IMG/VR virus record: IMGVR_UViG_3300045974_000132
Span: 62,001-126,000 of that record
DNA: 64,000 nt
From: a virus
Direction: 5' to 3' (one strand)
Below the pieces are notes generated by a model. The model searched no databases. It was not told the origin of the DNA and saw nothing but the letters and a program-made list of their open reading frames with translations. Shown here one piece after another: positions 51,089 to 58,973 of this stretch; the first letter of the stretch is position 1; each line of letters starts with the position of its first letter. The position numbers were made by a program, and so were the translations under genes.

Positions 51089-51583
51089 TCAGTCCTTAAT
51101 GTCTTCAACCTGTTCACCCGTAAGAGTGATCTCAAATTTCAGGGAAGATAACATGCGGTTAAGCTTTGCAAAGCACTTAGGCTTATCACCGATTTTGTCG
51201 GCAAGTGTAATGTGCGCTTCATAGTCTGGGAAGCTATGCTGACAACCTAGATCAACGTATTGCTCATGGCGAATAGCAAGATCGCGTGAATTAAGTTGAA
51301 GCACAAGATACCCTGCATTGTCATGACCCGGCCAGTAGGATAGCTTGTCGGACCACGCTTTGAATGTGAACGGTCCTGCATTCAATAGTTTGGTTACGCG
51401 AATGCTGTGAGGAGCTTCCTCTTTACTGTACATAATCGTGCAGTGTAGATCCGCTTCCTCATATGTCTTAACACCCTCTGCTTGAAGTTCTTCATTGAGG
51501 GCACTCATTAGCTGGCTAAATCCTTTTACAGGCATAACGCAGCTATATAGTCCAGACTTACCTGTGTATGTTGCTTTCTTCAT
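51089..51583 (-). CDS. acb1: 2H phosphoesterase, Acb1-like (copy B)
   Basis: 164 residues. GLYSCVMPVKG at the start, LHCTIMYS near 47 (first HxT), YLVLQLNSRDLAIRHEQY, then LGCQHSFPDYEAHITLAD near 115-127 (second HxT) and KIGD, with GEQVEDIKD at the end. This whole layout matches what I recall of T4 57B/Acb1 proteins, 2H phosphoesterases that degrade 3'3'-cGAMP and related CBASS messengers. It sits upstream of the tagged genes and overlaps the next gene by 4 bases. A second, more divergent copy is at 37691-38185. The substrate is inferred. Confidence 0.7.
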   Translation of the reverse strand: MKKATYTGKSGLYSCVMPVKGFSQLMSALNEELQAEGVKTYEEADLHCTIMYSKEEAPHSIRVTKLLNAGPFTFKAWSDKLSYWPGHDNAGYLVLQLNSRDLAIRHEQYVDLGCQHSFPDYEAHITLADKIGDKPKCFAKLNRMLSSLKFEITLTGEQVEDIKD

Positions 51584-52143
51584 GCTGGTGCCCCTTCAGA
51601 CCCTTCATCAAAATCTAGTAGAGTTTCCTCATAGCTGCTACCACCACCTTGCCTATTAGCAGGCTGCTGCATAGCTTGTTTAAATCGTAGAGCAGCTTCT
51701 TCCTTAGTCATTTTAACAAGGTGTGTTCTATCTACGACTGCTGCCCAGAACTGAAAAGCGTCTTTAATCGGATAGGATAAGGGCAGTGTATAGTGCTGTC
51801 CCATGCGTAGTTTGCACAGATCAATTGCCATCTGACCTACTTGAATAACACCGTGCGTTAGTTGCGATGGTGACTTTTCAGCAAAAGCATCCGTCATCGT
51901 ATCATCCATGTTATGGCGATACCCAGAATACTCAATAAGTTTTGCATCAATGTCGGCATGCTCCAACTCTTTAAGCATGTTCTTAAGGAGTCGCGGATAA
52001 GCATGTTGAGCTTGCTCTGCACTAACCTGAGCCTGCCTAGCCAAAGTATCTGTCTGTATGTAATGGTTTATTATGTGAGCTACGGTTGCGGATAAGCTGG
52101 CGTAGGAAAGAATACTATTGCTTACGGAAATTAATATATTCAT
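51580..52143 (-). CDS. Hypothetical protein with MNILISVS tag (187 aa)
   Basis: Begins MNILISVSNSILSYASL. The rest is mainly helical (HAYPRLLKNMLKELEHADIDAK, AFQFWAAVVDRTHLVKMTKEEAALRFKQAM). The ATG overlaps the stop of the portal gene (ATGA) and its own stop overlaps the next start. No family recognised. Confidence 0.6.
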   Translation of the reverse strand: MNILISVSNSILSYASLSATVAHIINHYIQTDTLARQAQVSAEQAQHAYPRLLKNMLKELEHADIDAKLIEYSGYRHNMDDTMTDAFAEKSPSQLTHGVIQVGQMAIDLCKLRMGQHYTLPLSYPIKDAFQFWAAVVDRTHLVKMTKEEAALRFKQAMQQPANRQGGGSSYEETLLDFDEGSEGAPA

Positions 52144-53999
52144 TTCATACCCTTCTTGTTCAAGTTCTTAATTGCCTTGATGATAGTTTCGTTAGCTTTA
52201 GACTCAAAGGTATTACGATTTACCACATGCTTACGCTTACCTGTCTTGGTAAAAGCATAGGGTTCATGGCCTGTAAAGTCACGATCTAACAATGGGCGAG
52301 CTCCATTAGCCCCTAATACAGCAGACCTAGAGCCAGCCCTAACAGGAGAAGCTAATGCAAGTAACGCACGTTCTGCGGATTCAGACTCTTCTCCGCCTTC
52401 ACCACCAGCAGGAGCAGGATTTAGAGCAGTAATCTTCTTCATGTATTCCGAGATACGCTTACGAATATCTAGGTCTTCATCTTGCTGACGGATGAGTGTT
52501 TCAAGATCAAGCCCACCTGCAGCAGCCAATGCGCGTAACGGAACTGGAACACCCTTCTGTGTCAAGGAATCAAGCATGTCGATATATGCAGTATCACCTT
52601 CAGCCTTAAGTTGCTTAGTCCAATGCACAGAAGGAATAAACAACTTACTACCGTCATTCATTTGCATCAAGGCTTGTTCACTATCAACCTGATTCATCAG
52701 ATTCGGATTGATATTGACGCGACCGTTCTTAACAGTGAAGCCGTTGATTAGCGAAATCAGTGGGAAGAGGGTATCATAGAACAACTTCCGAGTCATAGTC
52801 TCACGGAAGCTACGAATCATATCAAGGAATACTGTGATAGCATTACCTGAAGTGTCGTAGTTTGCGTCACCGGATAAGAAGCCTTCTGATATACCTAGAC
52901 CGCGCAGCTTATGGCTTAATACGCTATCTGCAAAGTCTGTTGACTTCCAGAAGTCACCACCCTGACGTAATTCTTCAACCATCACACCTGAGCGTGTTGC
53001 AATGATAGCACCGATCGGGTCACTATCTGCATTCATAAACAACTCAGTCATGAATTCCATATCTTGTACAGAAGGAATCCATTGATCGCCGTCACCCAAA
53101 GACAAGTGAAGAATGCCTCGTTGGCGTCTAGCTGATTCAACTAGAGTACCGCGGAAGAGATTCTTTTCAATCAAATAAATGGGCAAAATCCGACGGAAGT
53201 ACGAAGTACCTCGGTCAGATCGAGAGAATGTTCTACGTGGGACATAGATGGTGCTTAAAGGATCAAGCTCGATAGACCCTTCAAGGATCTTGTCGATAAT
53301 CTCATGCCCTAAATGTTCTTTGATCCGTTTGATTCTAGGCGTATCTCTACCTAGGATTTCTTTCAATTGATCTGGGAACTTAACTGTGATAATGGGCTGT
53401 TGACTATAGAACGGAAGTGATTCAACGGTCAAGTCATCAGCTTGGTGAGGAAGAATATCCGTAAAGATTTTCTTCTCACGATTATACAGTAGGGAGCTAC
53501 AATGCTCACCTAATACCAGATAATCTACAGCAATCTCTGGAATCAATGTACGGAAGTTCAACCGTTCAATTGTCTCCAGATATATCTCACTGATCTTTTT
53601 GGTGTCACCTTTAACAGACGGAAAACCGCCTAGGTTGAACTCACCAAAAGGTAGCATAGACATTAAGTCAACAGCAGAACCTGCGACGCTATCATTGTAG
53701 TAAATATCCCTATATACGCTATGTAGTACCGACTCCGTCTGAGGAGTCATACCTGTTAGCATAGGATCTACGTCGATAGTGATTGCATTACCCGATATGT
53801 TCGTATTCGGACTACCGGTTACGCGCATTGACGTATTTGAAGTTGATTCAAATCCTTTAGAGATAGGCTTAGTCCCTACTCTCGTACCAGATTTTGAGGT
53901 AGTGCCTAAGTTTCTTTTTAAGTCAATTGGTTCTGTTTTTGTAGTTTGTTGACGGACAGCCTGGATTGCAGGATGCCCGCTTTTAGACACTTTAAACAT
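52140..53999 (-). CDS. Portal protein
   Basis: 619 residues. Portal features: VLHSVYRDIYYNDSVAGSAVDL near 90-110, the clip/stem-like YVPRRTFSRSDRGTSYFRRILPIYLIEKN near 250-280, KLRGLGISEGFLSGDANYD near 375 and a helical crown (QMNDGSKLFIPSVHWTKQL). It lies directly after the terminase and zinc-ribbon genes. It forms the dodecameric vertex through which DNA is packaged. Basic C-terminus (KTGKRKHVVNRN). Confidence 0.85.
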   Translation of the reverse strand: MFKVSKSGHPAIQAVRQQTTKTEPIDLKRNLGTTSKSGTRVGTKPISKGFESTSNTSMRVTGSPNTNISGNAITIDVDPMLTGMTPQTESVLHSVYRDIYYNDSVAGSAVDLMSMLPFGEFNLGGFPSVKGDTKKISEIYLETIERLNFRTLIPEIAVDYLVLGEHCSSLLYNREKKIFTDILPHQADDLTVESLPFYSQQPIITVKFPDQLKEILGRDTPRIKRIKEHLGHEIIDKILEGSIELDPLSTIYVPRRTFSRSDRGTSYFRRILPIYLIEKNLFRGTLVESARRQRGILHLSLGDGDQWIPSVQDMEFMTELFMNADSDPIGAIIATRSGVMVEELRQGGDFWKSTDFADSVLSHKLRGLGISEGFLSGDANYDTSGNAITVFLDMIRSFRETMTRKLFYDTLFPLISLINGFTVKNGRVNINPNLMNQVDSEQALMQMNDGSKLFIPSVHWTKQLKAEGDTAYIDMLDSLTQKGVPVPLRALAAAGGLDLETLIRQQDEDLDIRKRISEYMKKITALNPAPAGGEGGEESESAERALLALASPVRAGSRSAVLGANGARPLLDRDFTGHEPYAFTKTGKRKHVVNRNTFESKANETIIKAIKNLNKKGMK

Positions 54000-54010
54000 A
54001 AGTCACACCC

Positions 54011-54214
54011 TTAAACAGGTAGCGGTTGTGAAACGCGGCAAGGCTCACAATAAAATACTTGAACATTGTCAACCAAGGCATTACCGAAGGGTTGCTGACA
54101 TTTAGGGCACATGCCCATAGTGTCATTTATCAGGGCAGACGTAGACTCAAATTCAGAAGCCGCTAGTTCAACAGCCGCTTCAGTCTCTAAGTGTGTCAAG
54201 GGATTAAAAGTCAT
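54011..54214 (-). CDS. Small zinc-ribbon protein (67 aa)
   Basis: Residues ~35-60 hold CPKCQQPFGNAL and FYCEPCRVSQ, a four-Cys zinc ribbon. An AAGGAGGT ribosome-binding site (perfect) precedes the ATG and a CTAATTTA element lies 22 bases upstream of it. Located between terminase and portal; it could be a packaging accessory or transcription factor. Confidence 0.65.
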   Translation of the reverse strand: MTFNPLTHLETEAAVELAASEFESTSALINDTMGMCPKCQQPFGNALVDNVQVFYCEPCRVSQPLPV

Positions 54215-54236
54215 AACTATACCTCCTTAATACTTC

Positions 54237-54244
54237 TAAATTAG
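54237..54244 (-). promoter_or_regulatory. Promoter-like octamer CTAATTTA before the portal operon
   Basis: Minus-strand CTAATTTA in the 45-base gap after the terminase stop, 22 bases before the zinc-ribbon ATG, with the same spacing as at 17467. It could start a transcript for portal and the downstream run of small genes. Confidence 0.5.
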
Positions 54245-54259
54245 TTTCCTGCGTTTTTA

Positions 54260-56494
54260 CTAAGTATTAGCTCTTTGCCGAGTCATCCCTAAGCTACTAC
54301 CCTGGGAAACTTGTTGCCCCATCCCGCCGTTCTTAGAACCCGATCCTCCACCGCTGTAGTTACGATATACAGCCATCTGGGAAGCATCTACATGGGAAGT
54401 CATAGTCTTTTCCGGAAGCTTTAAAAGCTCCTGATTATCTTCATGCACAAGTTGCTGGAATAACAAGAACACAGCGCGTGCAATGTCATCCGTTAACTGG
54501 TCTCCCTTGATAACCCCTGCCCCTGTATCTTGGACGGTCAGCAGTTGGAGCATGAAGTGTTCAACCGGCTTATTCTTAAAGCAGCCCGGATACTCACTAT
54601 GGTCATACTTCAATACTTCATCCATCGGAGTAGTACATAAAGGTAGAGTAACTTGAGTGTCCTCGATGTAGGACTTGAACAATTGCATGTCTGTGTATTT
54701 AAGGCTGTACACTTGACGTTCGCAATCGTGATCTACTTCCATGTCTGCAAGAATCTTCAAGCTATTCCAACGGTCTGCAACTACCTTAACGATGTTGCAA
54801 AATTCAAATAGCTTTGACAGCAAGTGAGAATACATCTTGCTATGATTGATACGCATACCTTGCGTGGGAATAACTTCACCCACAACACTGATAATGGGCT
54901 TATCATCTTTACCCAAGAAGCCTAACGAGAAGGCAAAAGAGTTATTTGATAGGCCTGCATCCAGCGCAAGAATACAAGGACGTGCAATAATCTTAACTGC
55001 TTCTAGGTCACCATACACTTCAATTTGACCGTCTGAGGTCTTATAGGTGGTATAGTGCATCTTCAATGCGTTCTTCTTCTGCCCCATACATGCCATAACA
55101 GCATCTTTGTTTGGAAGGAAGGCATTGTTGGTAAGAGGAGGTTGCGCACCGAAATCTCGCATAGCCCCTACCGGGTCATTCTTAAACTTTTCACGGATGA
55201 AAGCAGAACTACGGGGAAGATTAGGATTCATTTCCCAAGTAGGTGCCTGAATACCGTAGATCACTTTGCTATGTTGGGCTTTCTTTACCAACTCACAAAT
55301 CTTATCTCGAATAGAAGACGGAGAAGAAATGTTGGCAAATAAACCAAAGGGAACATTGTAGAATCCCTTCTTAATTACATTGCGGGCTGATTGACGAAGC
55401 GTACCTAGACTGTTTTCAAGAGCCACATAGACTTCATTGGCGTTCATCTTAACATTCTTGGCAGCTTCAATACTATTGTCAAACCAACCCAGTTCGTCAA
55501 TCCCTGCTGCGTAACGAGTACGTCCGCGAAGAATCCGTTTATCCGGACCTGCTGGGTAGGCAAGCAGACGACGATGTTTGTATTGGACGAATGTATCTTT
55601 CAGCTTGTAGAGTTCTTCACCAGTGCGGGATTGAACATCATCAAGCATAGCATGGTATTCTTTAAACCAAGCAGAGTCTAAAAGATTACCGTAGAACGGT
55701 TCCCACAGAGTATCCTTGGCCTGTGCATATGTAAGAGCTACGAAGGTTGCCTGCAATACTGTCGCTCTCAAAAGCCCATACACTTCATTAGGTCGTTCAA
55801 GCTTAATCATCCGATGGGTGAGATAGGAAATAAGCATCCCAAACAAAGCAGATTTACCCGAACGCTGACCTGCATTGATTGCAAGTTCATAATACGGATT
55901 TAGCTTCTTACTGCGGTAGAAGTTTAACCGAGTCTTCTTACACGAAGGACATTTACCATGTTCTAGTAAGCATACCTTACGTGTGAATTTCTCAAGGCTG
56001 TCATCTACTCGGTGCTTGCTTTCAATGTACTCCATATCACTGCACTCAGGACAATACTCACCGAATACAATAGTACCTACTAGAGCTTGCTTCAGATAGG
56101 GCTTCTGGCCTAAGAACTTATCTGATACACACCAAGTATAGAAGTTTGGAGCTTCTGCAAAGTCACCTTCTGGGATGTTAATATCCGGACTAACAATGCG
56201 CTTGTCTTTGATGATATTCTTGATTGTCTGAAACGCATTAAATCCGCCGAAGTTTATATCGTAAATGTCTAAGTTTGAGCCACCGTACTTAGTCATCTTG
56301 CCTTCGGGCACTATAATTCTACTGTCTTCCGAACTGGAAAGAGGTAGCTCTAGGATATCTTCCAGTAGAGCTACCTCTTGTTTGCCACTTGCTTTCATCA
56401 AACTAAAACGTTTGCAGGTATAGATCAACGACTTAGCTGGTTCTCGGCATTCAAAATAATGAGAGCATTTTAAACAGTTTCTAGCTAAATTCAT
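54260..56494 (-). CDS. Large terminase subunit (ATPase/nuclease)
   Basis: 744 residues. N-terminal zinc-like segment CLKCSHYFECREP; Walker A INAGQRSGKSALFG near 207; Walker B-like RYAAGIDELGWFD near 330; RNase H-type nuclease with ILALDAGLSNNSFAF near 508 (first Asp), VKVVADRWNS near 568 and DDIARAVFLL near 672. It pumps DNA into the prohead and cuts concatemers. A CPECSDMEY...CPSCKKTR pair near 150-200 adds another zinc site, an insertion relative to T4 gp17. A homing endonuclease gene overlaps its start by 14 bases. Confidence 0.92.
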   Translation of the reverse strand: MNLARNCLKCSHYFECREPAKSLIYTCKRFSLMKASGKQEVALLEDILELPLSSSEDSRIIVPEGKMTKYGGSNLDIYDINFGGFNAFQTIKNIIKDKRIVSPDINIPEGDFAEAPNFYTWCVSDKFLGQKPYLKQALVGTIVFGEYCPECSDMEYIESKHRVDDSLEKFTRKVCLLEHGKCPSCKKTRLNFYRSKKLNPYYELAINAGQRSGKSALFGMLISYLTHRMIKLERPNEVYGLLRATVLQATFVALTYAQAKDTLWEPFYGNLLDSAWFKEYHAMLDDVQSRTGEELYKLKDTFVQYKHRRLLAYPAGPDKRILRGRTRYAAGIDELGWFDNSIEAAKNVKMNANEVYVALENSLGTLRQSARNVIKKGFYNVPFGLFANISSPSSIRDKICELVKKAQHSKVIYGIQAPTWEMNPNLPRSSAFIREKFKNDPVGAMRDFGAQPPLTNNAFLPNKDAVMACMGQKKNALKMHYTTYKTSDGQIEVYGDLEAVKIIARPCILALDAGLSNNSFAFSLGFLGKDDKPIISVVGEVIPTQGMRINHSKMYSHLLSKLFEFCNIVKVVADRWNSLKILADMEVDHDCERQVYSLKYTDMQLFKSYIEDTQVTLPLCTTPMDEVLKYDHSEYPGCFKNKPVEHFMLQLLTVQDTGAGVIKGDQLTDDIARAVFLLFQQLVHEDNQELLKLPEKTMTSHVDASQMAVYRNYSGGGSGSKNGGMGQQVSQGSSLGMTRQRANT
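56339..56379. other. Perfect 14-bp inverted repeat inside the terminase gene
   Basis: Arms AAGAGGTAGCTCTA (56339-56352) and TAGAGCTACCTCTT (56366-56379) with a 13-base spacer, within codons ~39-52 of the terminase gene. It lies about 100 bases from the homing endonuclease gene. It may be an RNA hairpin that modulates terminase expression or a recognition site. Confidence 0.8.
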
Positions 56495-57668
56495 TTAGCG
56501 CACCTATTTTCGTTCTAAGTTTTAGCGCAGATAGCTCAAACCAGTTCTTAGGAACTCTTAGCCGTCGGCCATCCTTTGCCATAACCATTAAAATAAAGTC
56601 ATAGCCTTGCTCAATAGTTGCTTTTGCTTTAGCACAATTTCGTAAAAAGGTATCAGAACTTCTTCCTAATAGCGTCCAGATACTCTTTACCTCAATTATC
56701 CTATTCTTAGACGTATGATAAAAGTCAGGAATGTATAACTTAGGCTGCGCTTTATACTTATACGAAATTGTAGGCTTGCCTTCCTTAGCAAGGACTGCGA
56801 TCTTATCCATATTACAGCCCTTAGTCTCTAGCCATCTTAAAGCAGAAGGCTCAAAGCCTTGTACTGTAACATTACGTCCGTTTATTTCTATTTCTTTCCT
56901 ATTAAAAGAAGATTTAAGTCTTTTATCAGAAGCACAAGACCCAGGACAACCCGTACCTAAGTCTCGAATAGCTCGAGGTTGTGCTTTCCAATGATGATCG
57001 CACGTAAGACAGTGGTGATTAGCAGGCTTGCTGATATGTAAGTAGTTAGTGCATTCTATATTTAAGGAGCTTAATAGGGATATATACTCTTCCCGTACAG
57101 AATCCTTTTTGCAGTATTCACAGTCTAAGCTTCTACCTGACAATAAAGCTTGGGTAATCTTCTTAAAGCTACGCTTGCATACCTTGCACTTATAGGTATT
57201 ATGTACTCTACCTTTTTGAAAGTCAGTGCATCTTATACCCAAATCGGCAATTTCAATATTGTGGGATTTTAAAGTCCTCGTCGTAACTTTACTACTACAC
57301 GCAGGGCAGTTTACACTGCGCTCTGTTATAAAAGCTAAAGGCTTGCGAAGGAATATAGCATTGCACTTTAAGCACTCATGCTCTGCACTTGTAGCCGTGT
57401 TTATATAAGAAGAAGCTTTAACTTTGAATTTGCGTAGTTCTTCATTATAGGAAGTTAAATTACGAGAGCTGGGTGATTTAGTACAGAAAGGGCAGGAAGC
57501 TCTACCTCGTATAACGGTACTAGGTAGTCTATCAAATGTATTATTACATATAGAGCAAGTATGTGGAATAAGTACATTTGTAGTGATGAAAGTTTCACAT
57601 TTTAATTTATGAGCCTTTAATAGTTTATTGTAGCTTTCTGTAGACCATACGACTCTAGGTTTTCTCAC
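56481..57668 (-). CDS. Homing endonuclease-like protein with zinc-finger repeats and PD-(D/E)xK domain
   Basis: 395 residues. Cys/His fingers through residues ~45-235 (HTCSICNNTFDRLPS, CPFCTKS, HECLKCNAIFLRKP, CPACSS, YKCKVCKRSFKKI, CEYCKKD, HHCLTCDHHWKAQP). The C-terminal part has KLYIPDFYHTSKNRIIEVKS (P-D...E-x-K) and ends RLRVPKNWFEL, like the endonuclease at 32318, so the two are paralogs. It lies between a DNA-packaging-region gene and terminase, overlapping both by 4 and 14 bases. Free-standing homing endonuclease is the likely role. Confidence 0.8.
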   Translation of the reverse strand: MRKPRVVWSTESYNKLLKAHKLKCETFITTNVLIPHTCSICNNTFDRLPSTVIRGRASCPFCTKSPSSRNLTSYNEELRKFKVKASSYINTATSAEHECLKCNAIFLRKPLAFITERSVNCPACSSKVTTRTLKSHNIEIADLGIRCTDFQKGRVHNTYKCKVCKRSFKKITQALLSGRSLDCEYCKKDSVREEYISLLSSLNIECTNYLHISKPANHHCLTCDHHWKAQPRAIRDLGTGCPGSCASDKRLKSSFNRKEIEINGRNVTVQGFEPSALRWLETKGCNMDKIAVLAKEGKPTISYKYKAQPKLYIPDFYHTSKNRIIEVKSIWTLLGRSSDTFLRNCAKAKATIEQGYDFILMVMAKDGRRLRVPKNWFELSALKLRTKIGALNEFS

Positions 57669-58447
57669 CGGGCCGATCTCCGTTTAACTGCAACGGGCAT
57701 AGAATCATTACGTGAGCCGGGCTTATCAGTCTTCTTGTCATCTACTGTATGGACAGTCGTCTTTCTTTGCTGCCCAGAATAGACAACCGCTTGAAGCTCT
57801 TGCTGTAGGGTCTGCTTAGCCTGCAACTTGTTAGTTTCTATCAGAGTAGTCATTGACTGATTAGCCAAGGCATCTGAGAAGGTACGCATGAAGCGCTGTT
57901 TCAAACTCTTTGGGAGCTTACTCTTCTTGATATAGAAAAAGATAACGTTTAGGTAGCCGATGTGCTTAATTGCTTCGCCTAAGCCCTGGTCAAAGTCCAT
58001 TTCAATGTTAAGCCCATCGCGCATAGCAGCGCGGGCATAACTAGTGCCTGTCTCATAAGACAGCATCAATGGAATTAGAGTTTCAAGTAACAGCGCATTA
58101 ACTTGTGCCGTATTGTGATCTACACCGCGGGCAATCTTTCTTAATAAGGACTCAGGTACTGATACCACATTAGCAACATCCAACCCTTCACCTTCTTCAG
58201 GCATACGAGGAGTTTGAATCTGCATGTTGGGCAGTACACGCGGTCGACGAGGCTCTATTTTCTTAGGCTTACGCAAAGCCTGAACAGCAGCATCATCTGC
58301 TTCTTTTTGTGCACGGTCTAGGTGGTTATCAAGAACACCGAACACTCCTTCAGGCAGGCCGTCTCCTACGAGTTCGTCTACTAGGCCTTCTAGCTCTTCG
58401 GGATTGAGTTTTAGAGGCTTTCTTTTCTTTTTCTTGTCTGTATACAT
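57665..58447 (-). CDS. Hypothetical protein upstream of terminase (260 aa)
   Basis: Lys-rich N-terminus (DKKKKRKPLKLNPEELEGL), a Pro/Arg-rich linker, and a helical domain from ~95 (LRKIARGVDHNTAQVNALLLE, LPKSLKQRFMRTFSDALANQ). The C-terminal ~40 residues are basic (SMPVAVKRRSAR). The place just before the large terminase and the basic helical make-up would fit a small terminase, but I see no specific motif. The first 98 bases overlap the end of the MmcB-like gene in another frame. AGAGGAAG precedes the ATG. Confidence 0.5.
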   Translation of the reverse strand: MYTDKKKKRKPLKLNPEELEGLVDELVGDGLPEGVFGVLDNHLDRAQKEADDAAVQALRKPKKIEPRRPRVLPNMQIQTPRMPEEGEGLDVANVVSVPESLLRKIARGVDHNTAQVNALLLETLIPLMLSYETGTSYARAAMRDGLNIEMDFDQGLGEAIKHIGYLNVIFFYIKKSKLPKSLKQRFMRTFSDALANQSMTTLIETNKLQAKQTLQQELQAVVYSGQQRKTTVHTVDDKKTDKPGSRNDSMPVAVKRRSAR

Positions 58448-58943
58448 TTTGATCTTCCTCTGTTAAAAACACACGTTCTCTACGCCCAGTGCGCTTGCTG
58501 TACTCACCGCCACGCCACGCCATTCTAGTTACAACCAACTTCTTCGTAGCGCCCTTCATAGGTCTACGTTTGCAAGGAAGCTTAACTCTAAGCCAACCCT
58601 CTTTAGGACAAAGCACCAATACGCCAGCACCCGCGATAAGCAGATCATCGCGTATTCGAGGCTTTAACTTTTCCCATACAGCTTCTGGAAAAATGAAGAA
58701 AAAGCGATTACAATAGGGCATGTACCCACGCCACTTACTGTCTGTCATGAAATCAGCTACCGACGACTTTACCTCAGCAATCACTATCTCTGACTTCAAA
58801 TTGACTGCAAGTATGTCCGCACGAAGCTTACCCCATGGGCAAACTCCCAATTCCGAAAAGCAGGAAAAGCCGGTCTTCAACAGGTAGCTGAAGCCGGCTT
58901 TCTTTAAGGAATCTGCGATAAATTTTCGTGAGACTTTTTCCAT
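58350..58943 (-). CDS. MmcB-like PD-(D/E)xK DNA repair nuclease homolog
   Basis: 197 residues. RADILAVNLKSEIVIAEVKSSVADFMTDSKWRGY at ~42-75 contains the D...E-x-K catalytic pattern and the K-W-x-x-Y of the MmcB family, followed by CNRFFFIFPEAVW. MmcB proteins are proposed repair nucleases. The C-terminal ~20 residues are almost all Arg (RRARRPSRRTRRRR); this tail overlaps the next gene by 98 bases, so a dual-coding stretch may have evolved. A hairpin (58866-58901) lies in codons 15-27. Confidence 0.7.
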   Translation of the reverse strand: MEKVSRKFIADSLKKAGFSYLLKTGFSCFSELGVCPWGKLRADILAVNLKSEIVIAEVKSSVADFMTDSKWRGYMPYCNRFFFIFPEAVWEKLKPRIRDDLLIAGAGVLVLCPKEGWLRVKLPCKRRPMKGATKKLVVTRMAWRGGEYSKRTGRRERVFLTEEDQNVYRQEKEKKASKTQSRRARRPSRRTRRRRPA

Positions 58944-58973
58944 GACATTCTTTTATGTGTTTTTACATACCGT

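Noticed and set aside
27897-57668. Inteins in terminase or other large genes
   Set aside because: No Cys/Ser start and HN-Cys/Ser/Thr end blocks were visible in the terminase, portal or helicase sequences.
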